Positions 7,700 through 15,637 of a stretch of DNA of 17,120 nt are shown here, piece by piece. Made by a program: the position numbers and the translations under genes. The first letter of the stretch is position 1; every line of letters starts with the position of its first letter. Source of the DNA: Gemmatimonadota bacterium (lineage in GTDB: Bacteria > Gemmatimonadota > Gemmatimonadetes > Gemmatimonadales > GWC2-71-9); NCBI GenBank assembly GCA_022573095.1, contig JACZUR010000014.1, positions 1-17,120 of the forward strand, read 5' to 3'. The notes under the pieces were generated by a model. That model saw only the letters and a program-made list of their open reading frames with translations. It was not told the DNA's origin and searched no databases.

Positions 7700-9130
7700 C
7701 TAACGGTCAACCAGGTTGCGGATCAAACTCGACATCGAGCTTACTATCAAGGATGTTGCTGTTCCGAGTGGTACGTACCACGGCCACGCCAGGTCGGCGA
7801 AAGGACCAGGCTTGATCAGCACTACCACCAACATTACCAACGATGTGATCGTTATCGACGTTATCGCGTCGAATTGGGTATATCGCTTTTCGGTCCCGGC
7901 GATCAGATAGGTTCCCAACAGGGCGCCGTAGGTTATCGATGCGATCGAGAGCGCGAGCACCACGACAGGCTGGTCGCTCGAACTAAAAGAGAGCGCACCG
8001 CCGGTTAATATGATGGCCCAGACGACCGTCAATATTCTACCAACCTTCAACAGGTGGGCTGGATCGCTCTTTCCGGTTATGTACGAATAGAAATCGTGGG
8101 TGGTGGCCGAAGCGAGCGAGTTGAGGCTCGAACTGACCGTGCTCATGGCAGCGGCTAGGATACCGGCGATTACGAGACCGGACACGCCTGGCGGAAGGTA
8201 ATCGAGAACGAATCTGGGATACAACTCGTCTCCGGGAATATTGGCTCCGTATGAACTCACTGCCCAGATGACCGATCCCACCAACAGAAACACGGCGAAC
8301 TGAATTATCACGAGAACTCCCGATCCAACCAGTGCGTAGCGCGCGTCTCCCAAGCTACGAGCGGCGAGGAGCCGTTGCACGATGAGGTGATCGGTTCCGT
8401 GGGAGGCGGCAGACAACAGCGCCCCGCCAACGAGTCCGCTGAGAAGTGTATAGGGAACCGTAAGAGAAAGCTGCGTATCCAGTGTCTTCAGTTTTCCGGC
8501 CTCGCGGGCTGTGTCTAGCAAAGTGTCAATGCCGATGAGATTGGCGGCAACTATAATTGTAGCGATTCCTCCCACGAGGTAAACGCACATCTGCAGTACG
8601 TCCACCCACACCACCGCCTTTATACCGCCCATCCACGTGTAAACTACCGTCACGGCTACAACTACCGCTACGGACATCGGTACTGACCAGCCGGTGATAA
8701 TTGACAGCGGAATCGCGGTCGCAAAAACGCGGACGCTGTCGCCCAGCGATCGGACCAACATGAAGACGGCCGAGGCCGTACGCCTGGTTGCACCGCCGAA
8801 TCGGCGTTCCAGTCTTGTGTATGCGGTTTGCTGATCTCCGGAGAAGTATCCGGGTAGTAACCAAATAGCGACAGCGATTCGGCCGATGAGGTAACCGAGC
8901 GGTATCTGCAGGAAAGTGAGATTTCCGCGTGCCGCGATTCCCGGAATCGAGATCACGGTAAGCGCCGAGGTTTCGGTTGCCACTATGGACAGCATGATCG
9001 CCCACCACGGTAGATCTCGGTTGCCAAGAAAGTAATCGGTCGCGTTCTCTTGACGGCGGCCGAAATGGAAGCCGATAGCTAGCACGACGGCGAAATACGC
9101 CGCCATGACGACAATATCGGCTAGAATCAC
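7700..9130 (-). CDS. Sodium:solute symporter (SSS family), kinase-coupled
   Basis: Na+-driven inner-membrane carrier of 476 residues with about 13 membrane segments. Typical SSS features are DYFLGNRDLPWW (about 32-43), the signature region YTWMGGIKAVVWVDVLQ (164-180), GTDHLIVQRLLAA (245-257) and AAAMSTVSSSLNSLAS (326-341), whose serines lie where the second Na+ site is found in characterised members. The start is GTG, fixed by an AGGAGG at good spacing. The stop is one base from the kinase start, so the pair is translationally coupled. In Tannerella forsythia a MurNAc transporter (MurT) lies beside MurK and MurQ; by that analogy this carrier may import MurNAc or GlcNAc. That substrate is inferred. 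Confidence 0.88.
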   Translation of the reverse strand: MILADIVVMAAYFAVVLAIGFHFGRRQENATDYFLGNRDLPWWAIMLSIVATETSALTVISIPGIAARGNLTFLQIPLGYLIGRIAVAIWLLPGYFSGDQQTAYTRLERRFGGATRRTASAVFMLVRSLGDSVRVFATAIPLSIITGWSVPMSVAVVVAVTVVYTWMGGIKAVVWVDVLQMCVYLVGGIATIIVAANLIGIDTLLDTAREAGKLKTLDTQLSLTVPYTLLSGLVGGALLSAASHGTDHLIVQRLLAARSLGDARYALVGSGVLVIIQFAVFLLVGSVIWAVSSYGANIPGDELYPRFVLDYLPPGVSGLVIAGILAAAMSTVSSSLNSLASATTHDFYSYITGKSDPAHLLKVGRILTVVWAIILTGGALSFSSSDQPVVVLALSIASITYGALLGTYLIAGTEKRYTQFDAITSITITSLVMLVVVLIKPGPFADLAWPWYVPLGTATSLIVSSMSSLIRNLVDR

Positions 9131-9134
9131 GCTG

Positions 9135-9140
9135 CCTCCT
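9135..9140 (-). promoter_or_regulatory. Ribosome binding site AGGAGG deciding a GTG start
   Basis: On the minus strand AGGAGG lies 4 bases before the GTG at 9130, a full match to the anti-Shine-Dalgarno core. It supports the GTG start of the symporter over the internal ATG eight codons downstream. The promoter must lie between here and the terminator at 9177; I see no clear -35/-10 pair in that stretch. Confidence 0.75.
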
Positions 9141-9176
9141 CGCTGGGATTGTTGCCACTACAAGTGTCAGCTTGGC

Positions 9177-9205
9177 AAGAAAAAGGTCCGTAAAGTTACG
9201 GACCT
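9177..9205 (-). terminator. Rho-independent terminator of the erpA-type gene
   Basis: A perfect 10-base inverted repeat (arms AGGTCCGTAA at 9184-9193 and TTACGGACCT at 9196-9205, 2-base centre) is followed on the minus strand by a T-run (bases 9184-9180) and TTGCC. In RNA the loop would open to four or more bases. It sits 26 bases after the stop of the upstream gene and ends that transcript before the next symporter gene. No such T-run exists in the opposite direction, so it acts on the minus strand. Confidence 0.9.
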
Positions 9206-9230
9206 GGATACAGCTGTGGGAAGAACCCGG

Positions 9231-9590
9231 CTACGCAGAAAACGACGATCCGCAGCCGCAGCCGCCTGTGGCTTTAGGATTCTCAAACGCGAAACCGGAA
9301 CCCTGCAACGTTTCAACGTAGTTTATGGTTGTTCCGTTGAGGTACTGGGCGGAAAAGGCGTCGACGAAGATTCTCACACCCTCATGGTCGATGATCATAT
9401 CGTCCTCGAGGGCCTGCTCTTCGATGTTGAGTCCGTACTTGAAACCCGAGCACCCGCCGGGAAGTACCGATACCCTCAATCCAGCCTCGGCGGGGAGGTC
9501 TTCCTGGTCGAGAAATCCCTTCACCTGTGTCAGGGCTTCTTCAGTGAGCGACAGATCAACTACGAACTTCGGTCTTTGGCTTGTTGCCAT
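9231..9590 (-). CDS. erpA: A-type iron-sulfur carrier protein (ErpA/IscA/HesB family)
   Basis: Small carrier that receives Fe-S clusters from a scaffold and inserts them into target enzymes. The 119 residues match the family length. The three conserved cysteines are present: Cys47 in GGCSGFKY and Cys111/Cys113 in GGCGCGSSF at the C-end. The segment INYVETLQGSGFAFENP is also typical. The ATG is preceded by GGGAG. ErpA, IscA and HesB cannot be separated firmly by sequence alone; no isc or suf genes are nearby, which fits a stand-alone ErpA-type gene. With its own promoter and terminator it appears to be an independent unit lodged among the cell-wall salvage genes. Confidence 0.92.
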   Translation of the reverse strand: MATSQRPKFVVDLSLTEEALTQVKGFLDQEDLPAEAGLRVSVLPGGCSGFKYGLNIEEQALEDDMIIDHEGVRIFVDAFSAQYLNGTTINYVETLQGSGFAFENPKATGGCGCGSSFSA

Positions 9591-9613
9591 ATCTAACTCC
9601 CAAGGTACGCTTA

Positions 9614-9642
9614 AACCTAGAAATCCCAGCTGCCACTGTCAA
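9614..9642 (-). promoter_or_regulatory. Sigma-70-type promoter for erpA
   Basis: On the minus strand a perfect -35 TTGACA (9642-9637) is followed after 17 bases by TAGGTT (9619-9614), which keeps the most important first, second and last positions of the -10. Transcription would start near 9607, giving a leader of about 17 bases containing the GGGAG at 9601-9597. The -35 overlaps the stop codon of the upstream symporter. Confidence 0.6.
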
Positions 9643-11402
9643 TGAGCAATGGGCTCAAAACTCCTGTCGCGGCCAAGATTTCGCATGATCAGCCAGAAAC
9701 AGAATCCTCCGAATCCTATTGCCAGTACACCGTACAGCATGGTACCCAAGAGGATCTGTCCTATGCCCGCTAGCACCGCGTAGATTGCAATACAGCCGGC
9801 GAACCAGTTCACCAGTGAATATGGCCCGCCAGGAATACCTTCTCCCTCCAACCCCAGCTGCGACGAAACTTTGCGCCAGCCCAGCCCGCCGGGTCTTACC
9901 TTTTTGTAGAACAGCGCGAGTTGGTGATCCGGTTCCGGCGAAGTCAGGAAGGTGACGACCAGGCTGGTGGCAATCGTGAAGCCGACGGTCCACATCATAA
10001 CGAACGCAAATCCGATTCCCGATGGGTCCGCCGCGTCGTATCCGAAACCATACTGGAGTGTGGTGGCTGCGATCAACGATGCGGCCATTGCGCTTATCTC
10101 CGACCAGGCGTTTAACCGCCACCAGTACCAGCGCAAGATGAGTACGAATCCCGTTCCCGCGCCTACGGCTATCAGGATTTTCCAACCCTGTTCGACGGAC
10201 GAGATAAATCGCATTGCGATAAGAGCCGCAACCATGAGCAAGAGGGTAGCCGCTCGTGCAACCATCACTCGCTGCCGCTCGGTAGCGTCTCGATTGACGA
10301 AACGTGTATAGATGTCGTTGACCAGGTAGGATGCTCCCCAGTTGAGATGCGTGCTGATCGTGCTGACATACGCCGCCGCGAACGCCGCCACCAGCAGTCC
10401 CTTGAGCGGCGATGGAAGCAGATCGACCATGACGAGCACGAATCCCTGCTCGGGATTTTCGAGGTTGGGGTATCTCACGACGCTCACGAGCGCGACCAGA
10501 ATCCACGGCCATGGGCGCACAGCGTAGTGAGCAATGTTGAACCACAATGTCGCCAGGAGACTCTGTTTTTCATCTTTAGTGGCCAGCATTCGCTGGGCTA
10601 TGTAACCTCCGCCACCGGGTTCCGCTCCCGGATACCAAGCAGCCCACCACTGGATTGCCACGAAGACAAAGAGGGTCGAGATCGGCAACCAACTTGCACT
10701 GAGCGGCGGCAGGATTGACAGCGCTGCCTCGCTGCTGCCGAAATGATCGGCAGCCTGTAGCGCGAGTGCATCGAGACCGCCCACGGACTTCACCGCTACC
10801 ACCGCAAGCACGATCGAACCCACCATCGCGACGATGAACTGAATGAAGTCGGTAGCCACTATTCCCCATAGACCGGCGAACGTGGAAAAGGCGGCGGTAA
10901 AGACGAACAGAATGATGACGGCCGCCCACCCTTGGACACCGACGACGACCTCGATGATGGTCACCATCGCTCTGGTAACCCAGGCCATGATTATCAAGTT
11001 GATCGGGATCGCCAGGTACAGGGACCTCACAGCCCGGAGGGCCGCGGCGGGCTTGCCCGAATATCTCAACTCCGCGAACTCGGCGTCAGTCACGACTCCG
11101 GCACGGTGCCACAACCTAGAGAAAAAGAAAACGGTGAGCATGCCGCTAAGGGCGAACGACCACCAGAGCCAATTTCCGGCCACTCCGTGTCTTGCCACCA
11201 TGCCTGTAACGGCGAGCGGCGTATCCGCCGCGAACGTTGTCGCAACCATCGATGTTCCTGCCAACCACCACGGTAGCGATCGACCGGACACGAAATAATC
11301 GGACATCGACCGGCCGGAACGGCGCGTAAACGCCAGACCAACAGCCGCGATTCCAATCAGATAGATCGCAATAACTAGCCAGTCTAGGACGGAAAGTCTC
11401 AT
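9639..11402 (-). CDS. Sodium:solute symporter (SSS family) of the nagZ operon
   Basis: Second Na+-coupled carrier, 587 residues, with the SSS motifs DYFVSGRSLPWWLAGTSMVATTFAADTP (about 35-62, given in part), FAGLWGIVATDFIQF and YVSTISTHLNWGASYLVNDIY. It is about 110 residues longer than the kinase-linked symporter, with extra C-terminal helices and a cytoplasmic loop (SPEPDHQLALFYKKVRPGG). It resembles the large symporters found next to glycosidases in Bacteroidota and Planctomycetota. Its ATG overlaps the stop of the serine hydrolase by 4 bases (ATGA), so it is co-translated with nagZ and that hydrolase. It probably imports a product of their action (sugar, muropeptide or freed peptide). The two symporters are only distantly alike, so they probably differ in substrate. 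Confidence 0.88.
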   Translation of the reverse strand: MRLSVLDWLVIAIYLIGIAAVGLAFTRRSGRSMSDYFVSGRSLPWWLAGTSMVATTFAADTPLAVTGMVARHGVAGNWLWWSFALSGMLTVFFFSRLWHRAGVVTDAEFAELRYSGKPAAALRAVRSLYLAIPINLIIMAWVTRAMVTIIEVVVGVQGWAAVIILFVFTAAFSTFAGLWGIVATDFIQFIVAMVGSIVLAVVAVKSVGGLDALALQAADHFGSSEAALSILPPLSASWLPISTLFVFVAIQWWAAWYPGAEPGGGGYIAQRMLATKDEKQSLLATLWFNIAHYAVRPWPWILVALVSVVRYPNLENPEQGFVLVMVDLLPSPLKGLLVAAFAAAYVSTISTHLNWGASYLVNDIYTRFVNRDATERQRVMVARAATLLLMVAALIAMRFISSVEQGWKILIAVGAGTGFVLILRWYWWRLNAWSEISAMAASLIAATTLQYGFGYDAADPSGIGFAFVMMWTVGFTIATSLVVTFLTSPEPDHQLALFYKKVRPGGLGWRKVSSQLGLEGEGIPGGPYSLVNWFAGCIAIYAVLAGIGQILLGTMLYGVLAIGFGGFCFWLIMRNLGRDRSFEPIAH

Positions 11403-12571
11403 GAGTCTTGCGAACCCAGTGAACTTACGACGAGATCCGCTACGCGTCCTCTCACGGAGCGGATGGCCGTGTTCTCTCGCGAAGGGTGAACTCGGTTAGT
11501 AAGTAAAATCACGAACAACTCTCTTTCAGGATCTATCCAAATCGAGGTGCCGGTAAACCCGGTGTGGCCAAAACTGACGCGAGAAAACAGTGATCCTGCG
11601 CTGCTCCCGTTCTCGGACGGCGTATCCCATCCCAATGCCCTCGTTGAACCCGGGGGAAGATTCTGCCGGCGTGTGAACTCTCGTACCACGCCCACAGAGA
11701 GGTGCGGAGAGTAGTTCTCCGGTAGTCGACCGTGATAGGCGGCAAGCATCCAGATCGCAAATCGCGCCAGGTCAGGAGCAGTCGAGAACAGTCCCGCATG
11801 CCCCGACACGCCGCCGAGCCGGTGTGCGTTCTCATCGTGTACCTCGCCGCGAACTACGTAGCCCCTCCAGGGATCGTCTTCAGTCGGTGCAATGCGGTGG
11901 CGTAGATCCGCTGCGGGGAGGTATCCGGTATCTTGCATTCCGAGCGGCTGGAAAAGCTGGCGCCGCAGCAGCGAGTCTATCCGCTCTCCTGCCACCCGTT
12001 GAGCGATCTGAGTGAGGAGGATCGCTCCGAGGTCCGAATAGGCGTACGAACTCCCTGGGGGCGTTGTCAGATCGGTTGCGTATACTTCCGCTAGAGCTTC
12101 ACGTGCGCTCGATGTTTCGCTGTACAGCGGTCGAAACGGAGGCAGCCCCGAAGTGTGGGTTAGCAGGTGAACCACTCGAACCTCAGACTTTCCCGGGCCC
12201 TGAAACTCGGGGACATAGTCCTGGACGCGGGCCTGCAGGTTCAGCGAGCCATCCTCTACCAACAGCATAACCGCCGTTGTGAGTCCTATGACTTTAGTCA
12301 GGCTGGCCAGGTCGTAGATGGTGCTGTCGGCGACCGGGCGGCGGTCGTCTACCCCGTAAACTCCCGTTGCATGAGTGAAGACAATTCCGTCGCTCCTTCC
12401 TACCACAAGGATCGCTCCGGGAAACGAACCTTCGGATACTTCACTATCCAGGTAGGACGCGACACGTTCGAGCCCGGCCGGGTTGAAACCCGCCGCCTCC
12501 GGTTCTACGTGATGTAATTCAGCTAGCTGGAGGGCCGTCGCCGCCGCGAGCGCGGCGGTACCGGCTATCAT
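11399..12571 (-). CDS. AmiE-like serine hydrolase (beta-lactamase/class C fold)
   Basis: Serine hydrolase of the beta-lactamase/penicillin-binding fold, 390 residues. The active-site motifs are Ser90-Leu-Thr-Lys93 (YDLASLTKV), Tyr178-Ser-Asp180 (SYAYSDLG) and His336-Thr-Gly338 (FGHTGFTGTS, in place of KTG). VHDENAHRLGGVSGHAGLFSTA (given in full, 244-265 minus ends) is a feature of the group that includes Bacillus subtilis AmiE (YbbE), which removes the peptide from MurNAc and is encoded with nagZ and namZ. That context is repeated here, so an N-acetylmuramoyl-L-alanine amidase role is favoured over an esterase or true beta-lactamase. The N-end (about 1-19) is Ala/Leu-rich like a signal peptide but has no Lys or Arg. 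Both ends overlap neighbours by 4 bases (ATGA). Confidence 0.82.
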   Translation of the reverse strand: MIAGTAALAAATALQLAELHHVEPEAAGFNPAGLERVASYLDSEVSEGSFPGAILVVGRSDGIVFTHATGVYGVDDRRPVADSTIYDLASLTKVIGLTTAVMLLVEDGSLNLQARVQDYVPEFQGPGKSEVRVVHLLTHTSGLPPFRPLYSETSSAREALAEVYATDLTTPPGSSYAYSDLGAILLTQIAQRVAGERIDSLLRRQLFQPLGMQDTGYLPAADLRHRIAPTEDDPWRGYVVRGEVHDENAHRLGGVSGHAGLFSTAPDLARFAIWMLAAYHGRLPENYSPHLSVGVVREFTRRQNLPPGSTRALGWDTPSENGSSAGSLFSRVSFGHTGFTGTSIWIDPERELFVILLTNRVHPSRENTAIRSVRGRVADLVVSSLGSQDS

Positions 12572-14349
12572 GGCGAACGGATGATGTGACCGTGTCCCCG
12601 CGGGTATTCCGGACCAAGACGTATCGGTAACCGCCCGGTGATTTCGATCCTTCCCGTCAGCGCATCGGCCACGGCTCGCTCGGTGGCCGTGACCGCGCTC
12701 CAGGCTATTAGGTACGCTCCTTCATATCCGGGTAACTGGTTCATGAGGTAGGGGCTTCCCAACGAGGCGAGAACGGTGGGTTTGTTGGCGGAAGTCTCCA
12801 GCACGAGTGCGGCCAGTGAGTCGGGCAAGGCGATATGCCCCCTCCAAGCGATGAATCTCACGCTGCTAGCGAACACCACACGTGGATTATTGCTGATTAT
12901 GGTCCGCGCCGAGTCGTAGGACATGGGGCCGGAGCTGGGATACAACCTGAACGGATTAACCGTGTCTCCGCGTATCCGGAGTCTCTCGCTCAGCACCTGG
13001 CCGAGGGTGAGGTTCGTTTCTTCAGCGTAGGTAATAAGAGCGGTTCGACCAGTTTGCGATCTGAAGCTGTCGATCTGTCCCGGCTGTACTAGCGTCAGCG
13101 CCCTCGCGGCGATGTCGTCCGCGATATCCTGAAACTCACTATTGCCGACAGTTTCTGGCACGGCGTTCAGGTCCACGGTGCGCCGGTCGAATAGCTGCGC
13201 GGTCTCTTTCAGCGCTAGCATCCTTGCGACTGAACTATCGAGTCTCGCCTGAGTGATGCGGCCGGACTCGACCGCTGCGACCATCGCATTGACCGCCTCA
13301 GGGATGTTTGACGGAATCAACAGCAGGTCGCTCCCGGCCTCGAAGGCTCGGACTGCGCTTTCTCCGCTTCCGTATTCGTTGACGATCGCACCCATGATCA
13401 GGGCGTCGGTGAAGACGAGGCCCTCGAATCCCAGCGAGTCGCGGAGGATCTCGGTCATGAGGACCGGTGACAACGTCGCCGGCAGATTTTCTTGTTCGTG
13501 AAAACAGGGAAGTGCGATGTGTGCTGTCATCACGGCGGTGACGCCCGCTGCGATCGCGGACCTAAAAGGCACGAGCTCGAGAGAGTCCAACCGGTCCCAG
13601 CAGGCGTCGAGGACCGGGACATCTATGTGAGAGTCAGTCCCCGTATCGCCGTGTCCCGGAAAGTGTTTTGCTGTGGTGAACAGCCCGTGCTCCGAAGCGC
13701 CTCGAATATAGGCGGAGATCAGCTTCGAGACCGCCTTGGGATCCTCCCCATGCGATCTCGTATTGATGATGGGGTTCTCCGGATTGCTATTTAGGTCGGC
13801 GACCGGTGAGAATGTAAGATGTATACCAACCGCCCGGGCTTCGATCGCGGTCACTCTCCCCATTTCGTACGCATCCAGTTCGCGATCGGTGGCACCGAGC
13901 GCCATCGCCATCGGAAACTCGGTTCCGCCGAGCAGGCGCATTCCGCTGCCCCACTCCAGATCGGCAGCGACGAGAAGCGGGAGTTCGGACGTCTCCTGCA
14001 GGCGGTTGAGTTTTGACGCGATATCCAGCGGAGACCCTACTGACACGATTATGCCTCCGACACGAGTCGAGTCGACCCAACGTCGGGCTCGCTCGAATGC
14101 CTCCGAGTCGAAGGACGTGTAACTTCCAGACAGCCAGGGTATGATGAGCTGGCCAACTTTTTCTCGCAGAGTTAGCGTTCGAATGAGCGAGTCTACCCGA
14201 GTTTCAAAGTGAGGCGCGGGAATCTCGACGTCGGGGCCGGTAGCCATGGGTGTCGGAATCATGGTCGGCAGGTCGGGTCGGGAGCGTGTACATCCCGCGA
14301 CAACCAACGCGACAATCAAACAGAAGAGTGCTAGGCGATGACTACGCAA
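12568..14349 (-). CDS. nagZ: NagZ-type beta-N-acetylglucosaminidase (GH3), lipoprotein
   Basis: Glycoside hydrolase family 3 enzyme that removes non-reducing terminal GlcNAc from cell-wall fragments. I start it at the TTG at 14349: this gives a clean lipoprotein signal (MRSHRLALFCLIVALVVAGC, lipobox VAGC, Cys20) and 593 residues. The frame stays open to 14631 but the added 94 residues look like antisense of namZ. Catalytic features are KHFPGHGDTGTDSH (228-241) with the Asp239/His241 acid-base dyad of NagZ enzymes, and the nucleophile Asp315 in VFTDALIMG. A second domain (about 400-593) matches the two-domain layout of B. subtilis NagZ, unlike the short cytoplasmic enzyme of Enterobacteria. 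The lipid anchor and the Thr after Cys suggest periplasmic, probably outer-membrane, location. It leads the nagZ-amidase-symporter operon and overlaps namZ head-to-head. Confidence 0.88.
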   Translation of the reverse strand: MRSHRLALFCLIVALVVAGCTRSRPDLPTMIPTPMATGPDVEIPAPHFETRVDSLIRTLTLREKVGQLIIPWLSGSYTSFDSEAFERARRWVDSTRVGGIIVSVGSPLDIASKLNRLQETSELPLLVAADLEWGSGMRLLGGTEFPMAMALGATDRELDAYEMGRVTAIEARAVGIHLTFSPVADLNSNPENPIINTRSHGEDPKAVSKLISAYIRGASEHGLFTTAKHFPGHGDTGTDSHIDVPVLDACWDRLDSLELVPFRSAIAAGVTAVMTAHIALPCFHEQENLPATLSPVLMTEILRDSLGFEGLVFTDALIMGAIVNEYGSGESAVRAFEAGSDLLLIPSNIPEAVNAMVAAVESGRITQARLDSSVARMLALKETAQLFDRRTVDLNAVPETVGNSEFQDIADDIAARALTLVQPGQIDSFRSQTGRTALITYAEETNLTLGQVLSERLRIRGDTVNPFRLYPSSGPMSYDSARTIISNNPRVVFASSVRFIAWRGHIALPDSLAALVLETSANKPTVLASLGSPYLMNQLPGYEGAYLIAWSAVTATERAVADALTGRIEITGRLPIRLGPEYPRGHGHIIRSP

Positions 14350-14352
14350 TTG
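14338..14352. promoter_or_regulatory. Overlapping divergent start region of nagZ and namZ
   Basis: The namZ ATG (14338, +) lies downstream of the nagZ TTG (14349, -), so the two coding regions overlap by 12 bases head-to-head. The palindrome CAATTG (14347-14352) contains the nagZ TTG on the minus strand and an in-frame TTG of namZ on the plus strand. Each gene's promoter must therefore lie inside the other's coding region and the two mRNAs must overlap at their 5' ends. A weak candidate for namZ is TGTACA (14287-14292) with GACAAT (14311-14316), spacing 18. Confidence 0.65.
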
Positions 14353-15555
14353 ACTAAATACCTCGGTGTAGCGTTGCTGATTTCGAGTTGTGGCGGCGGC
14401 GGCGACGATGGAAAGATAGCGAACATTCGTCCCGGCATCGAGGTGTTGCTTCAGGATTCGGTCCATCTCCTCGAAGGGCAGCGGGTCGGTATCCTCACGA
14501 ACCAATCGGGGATAGACAGCCGTAGCGTAGGGGATATCGACTTGCTGCTGGCCGCGGGCGTCGATCTCCAGGCGATCTTCAGTCCTGAACACGGGTTTCG
14601 CGGTACATTGAACCTGGAGCACATCGACCATTCGGTGGACTCGGCAACCGGCCTGCCGATTTTTAGTCTCTATGGCGAGACGCGCAGCCCCACCGCCGAG
14701 ATGCTCGAACTCGTGGATCTCCTACTAGTGGACCTTCAGGATATCGGCGCGCGGCCCTACACCTACATTTCGACCGCGATACTCGCGATGCGCGCGGCGG
14801 CGCTCAGCGGAGTTCGAGTCATCGTCGCCGATAGACCGAATCCTATAAGCGGGATTACCCAGGGCCCGAGGTTGGATCCGCAGTACTCCTCGTTCGTCGG
14901 GATGCTGGATTTACCGCAGCGCCATGGGATGTCGTTCGGTGAGATGGCCCGATACGCCAATGCTACCCTGGACATCAACGTGGATCTCGTAGTCGTTCCG
15001 GTTGCGAATCTCACGAGAGCGATGTGGTTCGATCAGTTGGGATTGCCGTGGGTCCGTCCGTCGCCCAACATGCCTGATCTGGAGAGCGCTACACATTATC
15101 CGGGCCTCGTTCTCTTCGAGGCGACGAACCTCTCCGTTGGCCGGGGTACCAACGTAGCATTTCAGGTGCTGGGTGCTCCGTGGCTCGACGCTGCCGCTGT
15201 CCGAAGTCAGCTCGGTTCCGCAGTAGGGGTCGACGTGGCGGACACGACCTTTGTACCTAGCTCTCCCACCGACCACAAGTACGACGGCGAAATACTGCAA
15301 GGGCTTCGATTGAAAGTTGTCGATCGGAGTGCTTACGATCCTGTTGAACTCGCGGTAAGGATTCTTTGGGCCGTGGCCGACATTCACCCAGAGCTCGAAG
15401 TTCGCGGCGCCGCTCTCGACAGCCGATACGGGAACGATGCCATGCGCCTCTTACTGGAGAACCACACCGATCCGGAAGAAGAGATCGAGTCTTGGCAAGA
15501 GCTGCTGGCTGATTTCGCGTCGGAGGTGGCTCCGTATCTCATTTACCCTGAATGA
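14338..15555 (+). CDS. namZ: NamZ-type exo-beta-N-acetylmuramidase (DUF1343, GH171), lipoprotein
   Basis: Enzyme that releases terminal MurNAc from peptidoglycan fragments, as shown for B. subtilis NamZ (YbbC). The 405 residues begin with a short lipoprotein signal (MTTQLTKYLGVALLISSC, Cys18), then the family motifs RVGILTNQSGID (49-60), FSPEHGFRG (81-89), VDLQDIGARPYTY (131-143), ADRPNPI (164-170), PSPNMP (241-246) and SVGRGT (266-271). The glutamate in SPEHG is a likely catalytic residue for the family. The chosen ATG has a weak ribosome binding site (GAAGAG about 10 bases upstream). A TTG at 14350 would give a 14-residue signal and is possible. Found next to nagZ and an AmiE-like gene, as in Bacillus, but divergent rather than co-directional. 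Confidence 0.9.
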   Translation: MTTQLTKYLGVALLISSCGGGGDDGKIANIRPGIEVLLQDSVHLLEGQRVGILTNQSGIDSRSVGDIDLLLAAGVDLQAIFSPEHGFRGTLNLEHIDHSVDSATGLPIFSLYGETRSPTAEMLELVDLLLVDLQDIGARPYTYISTAILAMRAAALSGVRVIVADRPNPISGITQGPRLDPQYSSFVGMLDLPQRHGMSFGEMARYANATLDINVDLVVVPVANLTRAMWFDQLGLPWVRPSPNMPDLESATHYPGLVLFEATNLSVGRGTNVAFQVLGAPWLDAAAVRSQLGSAVGVDVADTTFVPSSPTDHKYDGEILQGLRLKVVDRSAYDPVELAVRILWAVADIHPELEVRGAALDSRYGNDAMRLLLENHTDPEEEIESWQELLADFASEVAPYLIYPE

Positions 15556-15637
15556 TTTGACCCGCGGTTCTGGGTAATTGCAGCCGCACAGCACGTGGGT
15601 TATCCTTAGCAGCCTGTACAACATCCGATAGTAGCCT

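Noticed and set aside
1420..9162. Shared TGTAGTGG before tonB (1420-1427) and, on the minus strand, before the kinase-linked symporter (9162-9155)
   Set aside because: An 8-base match without good -35 partners; expected by chance in a window of this size.
11399..12571. True class C beta-lactamase (antibiotic resistance)
   Set aside because: The HTG motif, the VHDENA...GHAGLFST region and the nagZ-namZ context point to the AmiE-like cell-wall amidase group rather than AmpC.
14350..14631. 94-residue N-terminal extension of nagZ
   Set aside because: It is fully antisense to namZ, carries no recognisable domain, and would bury a clean lipoprotein signal inside the protein. The TTG at 14349 fits better.
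15543..15577. Inverted repeat TTACCC/GGGTAA around the namZ stop
   Set aside because: The stem is only 6 bases with a loop of about 23 and no T-run, too weak for a terminator and likely chance.
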